Shown here in pieces: positions 45,216-58,660 of a stretch of 64,000 bases of DNA. Position 1 is the first letter of the stretch; each line of letters starts with the position of its first letter. Under the pieces are notes generated by a model. That model was given only the letters and a program-made list of their open reading frames with translations, made no database searches and was not told where the DNA came from. The DNA comes from Oxytricha trifallax (taxonomy: Eukaryota > Ciliophora > Spirotrichea > Sporadotrichida > Oxytrichidae): the NCBI GenBank assembly GCA_000711775.1, contig ARYC01000080.1:1-64000 (forward strand), written 5' to 3'. The position numbers and the translations under genes were made by a program.

Positions 45216-46490
45216 TATTATTAAATCAAGGTTTAGAGATAAGAATCTCACTCCTGAATAAAAGCTATTCTACGTGGTTACAGGCAAAATTAACTAGAAT
45301 ATTAAAGGAAATTTTCTTAACTCAACACAGAGTCTATCCAGTAATGGATCCAACTCTCACTCCTACATAAAACAGAGAGAAAAATCCTTATTACCATCTC
45401 AGACCTTCAGCTCAAGTTAATGATGTAATCTTAACTTTAAATTTGATAATTTACTTAACGACATGTCATTTGATGAGCTCTATCACAAAGAAAAGTCTTT
45501 AATTGACAATGTGATTAAGGCTTTCAATGACCTCAAGCAAAAAAGAGAGAGATTGCCAAACCCTGTTGGAGACAGAAACTTCATTGAGGCTGGTGAAGTG
45601 CCAGAAGCTGTACTCATAGCTGCTAATATGCACTCCGAAAGTTAATTCGTCAGAGATCAAAGAAGACAAAGTAAGTTTATTGATTTTTATAATTTAATCA
45701 ACCACATCTTAGATTATTTCAATACTATGAATAATGGAGATTCAGCTAATGCTGGCAACTACTAATATCTCATGCAACATCAAGATGAATTTTAAATCAA
45801 TGTATAATTGTAGGATAAAGATTTTAACTTATGCTTTTATCACTTTCTCTCACTCAGTAATAATTTGACTTCACCTTCTAACCTTTTTCTTAGGATGAGG
45901 CTTTAATAGCATAATTTGGTTCATAGTACTTAGTTGTGGAAAAGGAATATATGGGAAATCTTGATCACAAAGATCTCAAAAATTATTATAATTATTACTA
46001 CTTTTGGAAAGGCTAAGAGAAGCCAAAAAAGAACTTTCTTCTTATTAAAGTATAATCATAATATGAGGAGTTCTTAAGTATAAACTTTATAAATTATTTG
46101 TAATTGATAGTTAAAGCAAGAAATGGCTAAAAGAGAGGAAATCTAATAAAACGGAGTGAAGGCTAAAGATGCTCATAAATTCCCACTTATTAAGATAAAA
46201 TTATAATTTCATCATATAATTGCTCAATTTGTTAGTAAGGATGGTAACTTTGGAATTTTGAATGATGTTCAATCCTTTGATAAACCAGGAAGAAAATTCA
46301 ACTAATTAGTTTGTAATTCATAATAATTTTGTTGAAAGCTATTTTGGAAAAGACGGCTTGAGAAGATTAGGTTTTAAATCTTTATTTTAATTTTGTTAAT
46401 TTATTTTATTACGCTTTTCAATCAATAATGCATATGCTATTACATGCTTAGTTTAAAAGGGTTAATTTAATATATATTTTTATTGATTTA
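45216..46490 (+). CDS. Unrecognised gene, fragmented reading
   Basis: Open blocks in the ciliate code: DIIKSRFRDKNLTPEQKLFY (45220-45280), MSFDELYHKEKSLIDNVIKA to HSESQFVRDQRRQ (45463-45665), ILDYFNTMNNGDSANAGNYQ, QFGSQYLVVEKEYMGNLDHK (45905-46020), VSKDGNFGILNDVQSFDKPG (46230-46310) and ESYFGKDGLRRLGF (46330-46375). The first block may be the continuation of the RRM gene. No known domain. Order and joining of the blocks are not established. Confidence 0.4.
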
Positions 46491-46591
46491 ATTCCTATAA
46501 TTTTATATAGAGACATATTTAATGATAAATAAAATTATTTGCTACATGCTTAAAGAATCTATCTCATTTAATTATTTATATAATCAACATT

Positions 46592-47796
46592 CTTCAGAAA
46601 GTCATGTAAGGCTTAAGCTCTGGGAAACCCTGTTGCAATAATCTCTCTTTAGCCTCTCTTTTAAAAAAATGAATAAGAATTATCATAAACTTTAAAGTTT
46701 TGTAAATTTATCAAATTCAGCCTTGAGTTGTCTGTAGGATTCTTTATCGAAATCTGGCTCTTATTCTAGCATGTCAGCATCCAAAAAATTAGAATTAAAA
46801 GAATACTTAAAATTCTATTTAATCTGAGTTTTCATGGTGTTGAACCTAATTGCCAAACATAACTAAAACGCTATTTAATACTTTTACTCTCATCATAATC
46901 TATTGCATGAGTTCAGTTTAAATTGTTTAGTCATTTGAATAATTTTAGTGATACTTTGAATAGTAAAATCATTTTTGAATCTTTCATTTCTTTATCATAG
47001 TCTTTGTTCTCTAACATTTTATTCATCTTTTCTTAGAGATCCTCATGAAGTCTTTTATTGCTCTCAGCCTCGGTCCACTCTCCACTCAAAACCTTTCTTC
47101 TTCTGTATTATTCCTTTAATTCCAAAAGTAAAGCCAATTTATAACAATTCTTCAAATATTAATTTTGGATTATAAATTTCCCTTATTATTTTAGCTTATT
47201 TTGATGGAAAATGATAACTATAAATCACTAAAGACTCTTTCAATTTCTTCTTGACCTAAATGGCTTCTCAAAATTTAAGTATATTTGTTAACTGTCTTTG
47301 ATTATTTGCTAGGCTTTATTGATTTCATGTTGGATTCTCTCATTAAATATAACCCAAAACCCCTTAACTTTATAATTATATGCTCCTTTATATTTACGTC
47401 CTCAAAAAGCATTTCTATGTTGAAAATATTTCAAAATGGGCATATTTTATTAATTTACTATAATTTTCATTCTCTGCTTCTTTTTTATTTTAGATTTTAA
47501 GCTTCTTGTCTCCAATCCAGGAAATTAATTAAACTCATTTTAATATAAGCTATACTTTATTATAATAAAAATACTTTGACTTGTGGAGTGGATTGGAGGG
47601 TCAGCTTGACACAGGCAATTGATTCATCATCTATGGTCTTCTGAATTGATATTTCAAGCACCTTGGTTCCTTTCACTTTGCAAAGTTTTAATAATGAATA
47701 GATAATATGTTCAAAATACAAATGTAGCTCTTTACTCCTAGAAGATGTATTCTGTTGGATGAAATAAAAATAACCATTAATAACTTTGATTTTCAT
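46592..47796 (-). CDS. Small multi-exon gene, function unknown
   Basis: Minus strand: MKIKVINGYFYFIQQNTSSR ... TLQSTPQVKVFLL (47796-47560), INFLDWRQEAQNLK (about 47520-47480), SHLGQEEIERVFSDLQLSFS (about 47260-47200), KEQYRRRKVLSGEWTEAESN ... HEDLQEKMNKMLENKDYDKE (47120-46975), FLDADMLEQEPDFDKESYRQ ... KAEFDKFTK (46790-46690) and KERLLQQGFPELKPYMTF + TGA (46650-46592). The middle parts are helical with acidic loops but have no canonical EF-hand. A gap at about 47330-47470 starts with a worn C4A4 end. Confidence 0.45.
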
Positions 47797-47872
47797 AAAT
47801 TAACCAATCTGCATATTTTTAAATATAGAATTCATTAGAATTTATTATATTCTCAACCAGGCAAAACTTACA

Positions 47873-50860
47873 TGAGTGATTTTTTACAATAAATACAATT
47901 TATTACAACACAAAGAGAAGAGATCAAATTGCTGAAGATAAGAAAGATGATCCAGTGTTCAAGCCCTCAGATATTGAGATGAATTTTATTTATTTTAAAT
48001 AATTAATGAGAATGAAGAGTATTATCCCAAACCAGTAAATTATTATAGCTTAAGTATAACTCAAAAAGAATTGTACTTAAAATTTTTTTAAATTACTTAA
48101 TTTCAAAATATAAATAATACTGAACAATTTATAAAATTAATAAAATTTATGGTATATACTTTAATAAATAGTTTTGTTTTCAAAGAAAGAATTTAAATAA
48201 TTAGTTTTTAGAGGATAAGTATATTAATTTGCTTTTAAAATTATTTATAATTCTTTTAGATGAATAAATCCTTAATATTAATAAAAAATATGCTTATTAA
48301 CTTAAATTATATGATAAAAATTTTTAAGAGGTTGCATAAGCACTATTATATTTTAGAGGTAAAAAGATATTATGTTAAAATTGTAGAAACTTCATATTAT
48401 TTTTAAATCATAAACTACTTTAAATGAGCAGACTTATAACTCAAAGTTTTATTCTTAAATTTTATTCTTAACAATTTCTCCAAAATATTTAGATTAAATT
48501 AATTGGCAATATTATTAAAATTTTTAATAAAACTTGCCTAATATAAAAGAGCCAACAATAGAGTTACTTATAAATATAATGAGCTCTTGCATTATTCAAC
48601 TTAACCCCAAAACCCTTATATAAAATTATAGATGGAAATGAAACTCTTTAAAGATATGAGAGTATTGCAGAAGAAAATTTATTATTTTGAAGTAAAATCT
48701 TTTGCTTGATAAGCTGAAAAGATTTGGGCCACTAGATGAAAAATTAAATGGGGATGGTTAATTCATGAAGAAAGAAGCAGCTGGTTCCCTAATTCAATTT
48801 AAAAAATATAATTCATCTTTGACATTAAAGGTAGACAGAGACAATCAAATAGATTTATATAAAAGTTTGCGATTAATAATTGAGGACTCAATGAGTGAAA
48901 GAGAAGATGAGGATATTTACTCTCACTATTTCAATAAGATGAACGAAGCCAAGGATTTTATAAATTTTTTATTTTTATTAACTAGAGATTCCAAGATTCT
49001 AAGGATTTTTCAAGAGTTAAGCAGAGGGTAAACATCCATTTGTTATAATAATTCTTTTTGTTTGTTATGAATACTTCGAAGAGCTTTATCAAAGAGAATT
49101 GAGCGGTAGATTATTCATAATAATTTAATTCAGCTATTTTTAATTGATTAAATAAAATTACTATTTAGCTAAACACTCAGCAGATATCAGCGATTCCAAA
49201 TAACTTTTACTTAAGCTAAAGAAAGTTTTATTTATTTGACTATTTTTAAGATTGATAATGAAAGAGAAGCTGTTTTGAGACTAGTTTAATACGTTAACAG
49301 AAACAGAGAGTAAGTTGATGATGATGTTCTTTCTGCTCTGAACGAAAAAATTAACTTCAACACTCTTGGGTCTCCATAAGATCTTTAATATTTTATTTTT
49401 AAAGGTACTATAATGTTTAAGAATTCAAAGTAATTTTTAGAGAACCTATCAAGACTTGAGTTAGCTGAGGCCTATGACAATTTATATAACGTTCTTAGTG
49501 CTAGAGAATAATTACTAGAAAAGAGATTTTAAGAACAATACAGACACTTTTATTCCTAATAGAGAGAATTCTCTTTGGTAGAAGAGATTTGTAAGTACTT
49601 TTAAGCGTTATAATAAACCAGATTTTTTAATTCTGAGGACTTTATTTCAGTGACAGAACAAATTCATGATGTTCTCCATGCCAAGAATCTCACATCATTG
49701 AAGTTTTATAATAAAATGAACCCTTTCAAGAAACTCAATTTTGATAAGAAACATTTAGCTACATCTATGAACCCAAAGCTAGCTCAACACAGATAAAGAA
49801 AATAACACATCAATTTTATATATTACAGCTCAAGAAGTAGCTAATGAAGTAGTAGACACATTCAGAGAAGAGTACGACATGCCATTAATCACAAGATATT
49901 TAGTTTTATTTTCTAAGATAAAGTAAGTCATATTTTAGCAATAAACTGTATCTATAGATGAAATGATCATGAAGAACTCCCTTGATGGAGATTCAATTAC
50001 ATATTTATAAATGTTAAGATGAAATTGATAAAATGTTCGATAATGGAGAAATATCGAAGAAAGATTATCAAATCTACAAAAGCATGGTTGATAACTTTAA
50101 CAAAGTGAACAAGGGTTATGCTTATATTATTAAGGGTATATATCAACCTTAGTTGCTGATAACAAGCTCCTAGAAACTATTCCAATGGGAAATCTATTAA
50201 GTTAAGTTAATAGATCTAGATAAGAATTTCGTTATCAACGAAATGAAAAATGATTCCAAGCTCGTCAATGAGATTGAAAGGCTTAGAAATTAAAATTAAA
50301 ATTTATAAAGAACTTGACACATTTGAAAAGAACATTGATAAAGACCTGGTAACTCACTTATTTCCTTTTAATACATTTATAGCCCAAGAATATAAGGATG
50401 AATGAATTCAGGAAAATGGCAAGAGATTACATTGAGAACTCTTAACAAAACGATAGAGATCATATCCGTAGAACACCATTAGAAGAAGAAGAATTGAATG
50501 ATAAAATCAGGTAATTGTAGAAATAAAATCCAGATATTGACCTCACTCAATTATTCGATACCGAGAGAAACGAATAGATTAGAAAAAATCAACATAAGAA
50601 GGCATTCTAATCCTATAAAACTTTCCAGTTTTTGAAGAACGGTGTTGAGTTCCAAAATAGAAGAAAGCAAGAAATTAATTCAAGTTAATCAACAAAGGGT
50701 TAATTCCCACCTATTGAAGAGACATTAGCTCAGTTTTAGATTTATTGCTCATTAAAATTCAACTATAGTGAAAATGACTTTGTTGAAATCTTAATTGTTT
50801 ATATATCCTAATGGATTAGATTTTAGATATAAGAGATAAGTTAAATAAAGTATTTATTAA
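47873..50860 (+). CDS. Helical protein in many short coding segments
   Basis: Blocks on the plus strand include RDQIAEDKKDDPVFKPSDIE (47915-47975), NENEEYYPKPVNYYSLSITQ (48005-48070), DKLKRFGPLDEKLNGDGQFM ... LIQFKKYNSSLTLKVDRDNQ to LRIFQELSRG (48700-49030), LRLVQYVNRNREQVDDDVLS (49275-49380), LENLSRLELAEAYDNLYNVL (49440-49590), HDVLHAKNLTSLKFYNKMNP (49660-49795), AQEVANEVVDTFREEYDMPL (49830-49905), MFDNGEISKKDYQIYKSMVD (50030-50130) and FRKMARDYIENSQQNDRDHI to KNGVEFQNRRKQE (50400-50670). I recognise no domain. Most gaps are IES-like A/T-rich stretches. Confidence 0.5.
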
Positions 50861-50886
50861 ATAAAGTTTGGGTTCCACTTATTCTT

Positions 50887-52973
50887 TCAATCAATAATGA
50901 ACCAATAAAAATTTATATTGCCTCTCTTCTTTTCTTGATTTCTGCCTTGAGTTATTTTTAATTCAGCATCGCTTTAAAGATTGCTAGCTGAGTTTTTCTA
51001 TAAATATGCAAACATTGAAATCTCACTTCTTCTAGGCTTAACGAAATCACTTTGCTTCTTCTTTGTTGCATACAAGTGATCCTTGACTCTCATTTTTTTT
51101 ATTAAGAATTTACATCAGTTTACATTGTGTCGAATTCTTAGTCAATATTTGCAAAGGTTTCCTTGTAGTCAATTTTAGGTTTGGCAATTCTAATTGAGTC
51201 ATTGATTTAAAAAAAATACACAAATTATCATACATTTATTTTTGATTCTTCTTGTCTTATCGTATGTAGCAGTTTCGTTAAACTTAAGAATTGCTTAAGC
51301 AAATCCTTCAGAATCATTTCTGAATCTTCCCTCCATTCTTTCATCAACAAGCTTGGATAGCTTTTAATGAGTGGCAGCATCAAAGTCAAAGCGCTCTTGA
51401 TTGTTTAAGTTGTATGGCATAAGAGTCTACAAGCTTTGTTCGAGTTGCTCCTTTGTCAATGAACTCAAATCCTTTGCTCCTTTTCCTAATGGCAACAAAG
51501 TAGAGAGTAAAATTTCAGTTGTCTCCTTGAGATGTTAGTGCTCTTTTTGGGCATCAAAATTTAAGAATGAGTCTAAGTTGTACTTGAACTTTGGCTTGTA
51601 CAAGGTCTTGATAACTGGATAGCCGTCTCTATCTCTTCTTACGGATACCTCAAGATCGGGGAAATCTCTTTAAATTTTCTTGATGTGGTCGTTTACACTA
51701 ACTCCAAGGCCTTCATCAAAGTAGTACTCCTTCTCTTAGAGTCTTTGGTGAACCATAGTAGCTCTGAACATTAATTCGGCTTCAATCTTCTCTTTAATTT
51801 CTTTACAAGCTTATATTTACTGATAAGATTTTTCCAAAAGTAAAGCGGCATGTCTTCTGTTCTCTTTAGATTATTCTCTATCATTGCCTTGTTGTAGTTT
51901 GATCTTCAATTCTATAAGAGAAATTAACCTTCTATTTATATAACTTACTATCATCTCCGGTTGCACCATACATGATGGCGAACTGTCTTGGTGTTAAATT
52001 ACCACCCAATAATCTACCGCTCATAATTGATAATGTTTGTTACAAATATCTCATATTCATCACTAGCAAGTTGCTTCTCTTTGTCTTACTGAGTATATTC
52101 GGGCATATCAAATTTACTGTCTTCAAATGGATGTTTACTTTCAATTTATGAAAACTATAAGAGTTTTGGAATATATTTCTTAAGTACTTAGAGCTTGAAA
52201 TCTCTGGGAACATATCTTAGAATTTATTTGCTTCTTCTAAAGCTATCTTCTATTCCTTATTCAACTTTGATTATTCCTCCTTCTACTATTTCTTGGCTTC
52301 TGAAATTATAACTATTTAAATTGGTCCTCAACGAAAGTCTACAGAGATTTTGATTGTTTGATTTATATTACTTGGCATTTTTATGTCAAAGTCAGATTTA
52401 AGGGAACAATTCAAATCAAAATATTATTTTGATTTTTTTATCAAGCAATTCACTTGTATCCATACTGTTTTCTTTTATATTTACTTATCTCTTTATTTTT
52501 TTATTTCCATCCTTTTGACTGTCATAGACTAAAAATGAAAAATATTATGAAATTAATAATATAATATTTGTGATTAATTATTGCCCTATAAATGATTATT
52601 AATTATTTAGTCATAGTCTGGGTTGTTTGATAAGTGCTCATTATAGATAGAAGATCTATAATTTAATTTATTGGCTCTTCTTAGAGATGGATCTATGTAT
52701 TGTCCAGTAGGTTCATTAGCATCATCTTCCTGATTATTACCATCATCATCTGAATCGTCACTATTATCTTGGTTTCTCTTGCCTTTTGATAAAAAATATC
52801 ATATTATTAACTTTTTTATCTTACATATAATGAATTGCCATCATATTATAAATTTAAAACGAACCTTCATAGTTTGGTTCGAATTTCTCAGTTGCTTTGG
52901 TATCCTCTTCTTATCCCCTCTTTACTGGTTATTATATATATTAAATCTCTTCATTCAATGTATACTTTATCAT
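50887..52973 (-). CDS. Conserved-looking gene of unknown function
   Basis: Probable ATG at 52973-52971 (MIKYTLNEEIQYIQQPVKRG), TGA at 50889-50887. N-terminus acidic (NSDDSDDDGNNQEDDANEPT), then GQYIDPSLRRANKLNYRSSI; a helical block KKQQKEEQSKLNKEQKIALE; MSGRLLGGNLTPRQFAIMYG; then a long unbroken part 51270-51850 with GLGVSVNDHIKKIQRDFPDL, VIKTLYKPKFKYNLDSFLNF and RFDFDAATHQKLSKLVDERM; C-terminus RVKDHLYATKKKQSDFVKPR. One junction resolves with pointer AAGG (YEGKRNQDN, about 52790/52865). Family not recognised. Confidence 0.55.
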
Positions 52974-53239
52974 CTCAATATTTCCAATTTCTAGGGAAAA
53001 AAACTGTATACCCCGAAACCCCTTAAAGAGTATTTATATCTTTGAGTAGCTTTCGATTTTTTGTTAAAGATCACAAAGCAATTCATATTTGAAGTATTGG
53101 AATTATTCTGCCTGGTTGAGAGGGATGCTTTTTATCTCTGTACTAAACGTGATTTGGATTGGATACATCAAAACTTTGTTACAGCATTTCAAACTCCAAA
53201 TCTATTGATTTAGCTAAGTCTAATACAAAAAATGCACTT

Positions 53240-53475
53240 TTTTATATAAATAAGTTGATTTATTAAAAAGTCTTATTGATCACGGGCTGAAGTCTCATCG
53301 AGTCTTCTTTGCTTCTATTCGATTTCAGGAGTTAAAAGGTATTTCTCCACTTGGAATCTATTTTTCCAAGTCTCATTAAAACCGAAGATGCTACTTCTAT
53401 TATTATCAGGCTTATTTTCAAAACCTAATCTTCTTCAAATATATGCATTGATATTTATATCTCCTAAAAACTATT
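53240..53475 (-). CDS. Small gene or exon, unknown
   Basis: Minus strand reads RRLGFENKPDNNRSSIFGFN then ETWKNRFQVEKYLLTPEIEQ and KQRRLDETSARDQQDF. The opening RRLGFENK resembles LRRLGFK at the end of the gene near 46370, which may be chance. Start and stop not fixed. Confidence 0.35.
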
Positions 53476-53682
53476 AATTAAATCGAATACTTTATTAAAT
53501 TTAAGGATTCTCATATATTATAATTCACCTATAAGGTCTATAATTAAAATGAGAATTTTAAATATCCAAATTTAGGATTGCAAAAATTTTGGTTTTAAAG
53601 ATATAACCAAATTCTATTCATAATAATTATAATAAATTAAACAATATAAAGTAGATACCGTTTATAGAGAAAAATAACTTTG

Positions 53683-56600
53683 ATGTTAAGAGATTCAGAA
53701 TCAAGCAGTTCTAATTTAATAACTAACAATCATAGCATGCTGCAGCTAGAATTTAAGTACCCATTAAGCAAGGAATAATTGTGCGATGAGCCAAGTGATG
53801 TGGGGAGATTTTACGTAAAAGCAAGAAAATTTGTTTCAAATTGGGCTGAAGATTAACTCCTGAAAGAATTGGAGATTATTGGTGAAAACTTGTGTGGGTC
53901 AGCTGTCAGTAGTGGTGGAGGAGGACATCATAACAACTTAAAATGGAGTAGAATCATGGACAATGATAACTTTGATACTATCTATTCGATATTGTTCTAT
54001 TTAGAGACTACTCCTACAAGTGCAAGGAAAGAACTCATCGAAAATTTGAATAAAGGTGTTAAGCAGCTCTTAAAAAGCATAGAGAAAAGTCACATACTCT
54101 TTGATTTAGAGAAAGCTGCTCATAGTAACAATCATCACTATATGAATCGCAGCAGATTTGAGTATGGTTCTGTAAATGATCATATATTTAGAAACTCACT
54201 TAAGGCTTATGTATACTTGATTACTTGGTTTTTACAAGATAATAGCAGACTTAAGGAAACTAAAGATAATCAGCAAAAATCAAAGAAAAACATTAAAAAT
54301 CAGCAACAAAAGTAAACCAGAAATATGAACTCATCTGAAAAGACATAAGCCCTGAATAATGAAATTTAACTTCATACTATTTAATCATTAGGATATCTTA
54401 CTGAAATTTTAGATCTTGATATTAAATACTTATGGGCTGAGTAAAAAGTTGAAGAAGAATTTGCTAAGGTATTTTTAAAGACTGGCTTTGATATGCTTGA
54501 AAACCCTAACAACACCAAAATTCCAGAAATTAAGGACTCCTTATTTGATATAATGCAAAAATGTATCTCAAAATTTGCAAATGAAGTCAAGTATATGCAA
54601 ACATAGAACTCAACTAAGATTATAGATTTACTTTACTCTTAAGATAATCTCGCTCCATACATGGCTGAGTTTGTGGGGATAGTATCAAGAGACCAAGGAC
54701 CTTAAATGCCATATGTAATCATCAGTGAGCTTACTAAATCAATTTTCAACAACGACTCTTCTCATGAAACTATTGGTATAAGAAATGTAGGCATTTTTCT
54801 CAAGAAACTTTCAAAGATATGTCCCAAAATTATTTATCAAAATTTAAATCTTCTACTAGGGTTTTTCGACTGTGAGTCATATCTACTAAGGCAAGCTATT
54901 ATAAAAATCTTGGCAAATATTATTCAGTTAGTTCTCACTAATTCAGATTCCATAGATTAAAATACTTAAATGGTTTACACTTAAACTAAGGATAAGTTCT
55001 TAGACTTGCTTTTAAAGAGATTTTATGATAAATCATCTTATTGTAGAGCAAAAGTTATTAAAGTTTTCAAAAGACTTACAGAAGCAAACGTGGTCCCAAG
55101 ATTCAAGTATTTTGATTTGTTAAAATGTGTGATTGGAAGGTTGAGAGATCAAACCACAAATGTTCGGAAGAATGCTTTGAAACTTTTTGGCTAAATAATT
55201 GTCATTTATGGAATGATATTCAATGTAGACCTTAAGAAGGGAGATAAGTTTCTACCACTTGCCGATATCCAAAGGGAAAAGAATCAAATCGTTCATGATA
55301 GCAAGGAAGTTTAAACTAAATGCGAACAAATTTAAAAAGAAGAATAAAGAATCAAGAGAAAAGTTATTGAGCAACTAAATATATAGGATGAAGCTTCTGC
55401 TTAGATAGCTTTATAGAGCAATCAAGAATATATGAATATTGCTAAGAAACTTAAAGATAATTTCGAGCTTTTTCAATAAACAGAGTACATTTACAAAAGC
55501 TTGCAAGAATACGAAGAGTTTATTAAAATAGTTGATGATGCTGTATAATTCTTAACTCTTTTGTTATCCAGTAAAACTCAATAAGATACTATTGAAGCTA
55601 TTAAGGTTTTTAGGTTGCTTTATCAATTCGGAATAAAAAGTTCGTTAACTGGAATTAAGAAAATGATGACTCTTATTTTCTCAAAAGATAACAGTGTTCA
55701 ATAAGCGGTATATGAATGCTATAGAGTAATTTATTTTGATCAAAGTTTTCCTACTCAAGAAAAAACTAAGAATTTGATAAATTTAGTTTCAAACGCATCT
55801 CTTACTGATATTACTTGCATAGAGGAGTTAATGAAGAAATGTGTGCAAAATGATATCTTTGAAAGGGAAATTTACAACACTCTTTGGAGATACTACACTC
55901 ACCCAAGCAAAGCTTAAGTTACTAATAAACCCCATACTTTATCAGCTGAATAGTTACATAGATTAAGAATTCAGTCAAAGGAAGAGCAAAGAGCGTCAAT
56001 TTAATTGCTTAGAATGATGGGAACTTAAAACATTGAAATTATTTTATCGCAAAAAGATAACTTGTTTGAGTACTCTCAGAAATTTGCTTTATTTGAAAGA
56101 CCAGACTTTATTATCTTAAGAGAAGGCTTAATGATTTATGAGAAGTTGATAATCTTCCAAATGACAAATGACACTTATTAAAAAAAGAAATCGAAAAGAG
56201 AATCAGTTAAGCAGTTAGAAGACAGAGACAAAGAATACTTGTTTAAGCTTTTTGGAGTTATCATTAAAACATTTGGGACTGATGACTTAGAATGGTTTTG
56301 TGCTTCTGAGTAAATTCTTAATACCCTTTTCAACATTAAAACCAGGAATTCCCCAGACTATGCCAAGTACATCATTCAAGCTTTGACTACTAAATTATAC
56401 TCTAAAGATAAGCATCATCAAGAAGCTCCAATTATTGAAGAGGATTTTAAGAATAGTTAAAATGATGATGAGCCCTAAATTACAGGTGCAAACTATTAGT
56501 CTTTGAGAAACGATATAACAGATCTTCACTATGCTCAACTTTTCTTTGTAGTGGGACATGTATCAATTAAGATGTTAACATATGTAGAATAAATTGAAAG

Positions 56601-58461
56601 TGAATTAAAGAAATGCTAAACATACAGCTATGGCGCATAGCAGGAAAAAGGAAGTTCTCTAAACAACTAAGGAGATGGGGACGATAATGAAGATGAACTA
56701 GACTAAATATGCGGAGGTAAAGAGGGAGAGATAGATCAATATGCATTAATACTTCATAAAATTACTGAAGAGTCTTTGATATAAAATGGAATGCTTGGGA
56801 AATTTTTGCCACCCATAATTAATATAGCCAAGATTACTCTTGAAAAGTATCAAAATCCAGATCCAGCCTTAGTTCCATAAATATGTGTTTTGGAAAGATC
56901 AGCAATTTTGGCATTATGTAAATACATGTGCATTTCTTCATAAATTTGCCAGGATAACATAGATTTGCTTTTCCAACTACTTGCCTCAAAGATTGATTAC
57001 GGAGTGAAATCGAACATTATAATCTCAATAGGAGACCTCTTTAATAGATTCCCAAATATCCTAAATGAAAAAACAAAAGACATTTTCAGTTTACTGCATG
57101 ATAAGGACACCTATGTTAGAAGACAGGCTCTTATGGTAATTACACACTTGATCTTAAATGACATGTTAAAACTCAAGGGAGAAATAGTGGATATTTGCAT
57201 GCTACTCGAAGATCAAGATGATAGAATCAGAGATTAAGTCAAGCTATTTCTTCATGAATTACACACAAAAGCAAATCACATAATTTACAATTTGTTCCCT
57301 AAGGCTATCAGTAGACTTTCTAAGGAATTTTAAGACATCAAGAAAGAAGAATTTGAGAATATAGCTAAAAATTTGCTTTCACATATAGACAAGGATAAAT
57401 AAACTGAATCCATAGTGGAGAGATTGTGTTAAAAATTGAAAAACTCAACGAATCAAATTGAATGGAGAAATACAGCTTTTTGTCTATCTCAACTCAAATA
57501 TAACGAGAAGATATTTGTCAAGCTTTCTGATTAATATGACGATTATAAAGATAGACTTAATTAGAATTCAGAAGTGAAGGAATACTTCCAATTTATTGTG
57601 GTTTAAGCTAAGAAATTTCCAAAACCAGAGATGAGAAAGCTTGTTGATGATTTCGAGTTTAAGATCAATGCAGATGAAAATACATAGCAATAAATCAAAT
57701 CGAACTAGCTTCTATCTGGTTAGAATAAAGGAGGGTAAGGAAAGAACAAAAATAAGAAAAAGCAATAAAACTAGCAATAGCAGAATCAAGAATAAGATTA
57801 ATAGGAATTACAGAAGGAAATCGATTCTTTTCAACCAAAGGGCAATAATTCTAAAAAGAGAGTTAGAGGGACAACTGATCCTAAACAAGGCCAAATAAAT
57901 TTCCCGACAACATCTGGATAAAATTAAAAACCAGCTCAAGGTAAAAATTTAATGCAGCAGTAAGTTTAAACTCCTCAATAAATCTCAGTGAAATCTGGAA
58001 AGAATTCGGCTGTGTAGTCTGGCGTTTAGACCCCATCAAAGTAACAGGCAATTCAACCTGGGCATTTAGTTTTCTAATAGCAGATTCAGAGCATGCAAAA
58101 CCAGCACTAACAGTAATAATTACAGATGAAACCTGGGGGTTTAAGTGCACCTCAGTAGCCAAATTCCTTTAGTTTTAACAATGCAACTATTTAACAGCAA
58201 ATGTAAAACCCTCAAATGATGTAATAAATGCAGCTCTAACAATAGTAGCAAATGATGATGTAGCAAGCAGCTTTTCAGTAACAATAACTTCAATAATAAC
58301 AATATTATCAATAACAGCAATAGATGATGACTGCCATGCAATACTAAAACATGACACCCTAATAGTTGCTGCACTATTAGTAAATGCAAATGGAGCAGTA
58401 GCAGTAACTCGAGCTTGAGGATGACGAGTATGATGTGGAAGAATGTGATTCTGACAATTGA
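53683..58461 (+). CDS. Condensin complex subunit 1 (CAP-D2)
   Basis: ATG 53683 (MLRDSESSSSNLITNNHSML) to TGA 58459-58461: 4779 nt, 1592 residues, one ORF in the ciliate code without intron or IES. HEAT repeats run through most of it. Hallmarks: IGIRNVGIFLKKLSKICPKI with SYLLRQAIIKILANIIQLVL; YCRAKVIKVFKRLTEANVVP; and near residue ~1110 IISIGDLFNRFPNILNEKTK, VRRQALMVITHLILNDMLKL, FLHELHTKANHIIYNLFPKA, the best conserved segment of CAP-D2. CAP-D2 is the HEAT subunit of condensin I that binds the kleisin and DNA. The last ~250 residues are Gln/Met-rich (CAA, CAG, TAA and TAG mixed) and end in an acidic EDDEYDVEECDSDN, unlike animal homologues. It lies directly upstream of SMC4. Confidence 0.9.
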
Positions 58462-58660
58462 AATCGAGACATTACGACAAAAAACTATACTCTTTTTATG
58501 AGTCGCTCTATTGTCTATATTTCTTTAATTTTCTTTAAAATTCATTGATTTTTAGTGTATAAGATCTTTTTGTTATATTTGTTCATAGTCAATATTGAAG
58601 TTAAATATCAGCCATTATTATTAAAAAAAAAGTAATACTTAAGTATTATTAAAAGTTAAA
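58462..58660. other. CAP-D2 / SMC4 spacer
   Basis: About 200 bp of A/T-rich sequence with TTTATG and poly-A runs between the TGA of CAP-D2 and the first ATG of SMC4. Short enough for both genes to share one macronuclear chromosome, though no telomere-addition site can be seen. Confidence 0.4.

Noticed and set aside
58141..58389. Minus-strand Leu/His-rich ORF
   Set aside because: Shadow of the Gln/Met-rich C-terminus of CAP-D2.
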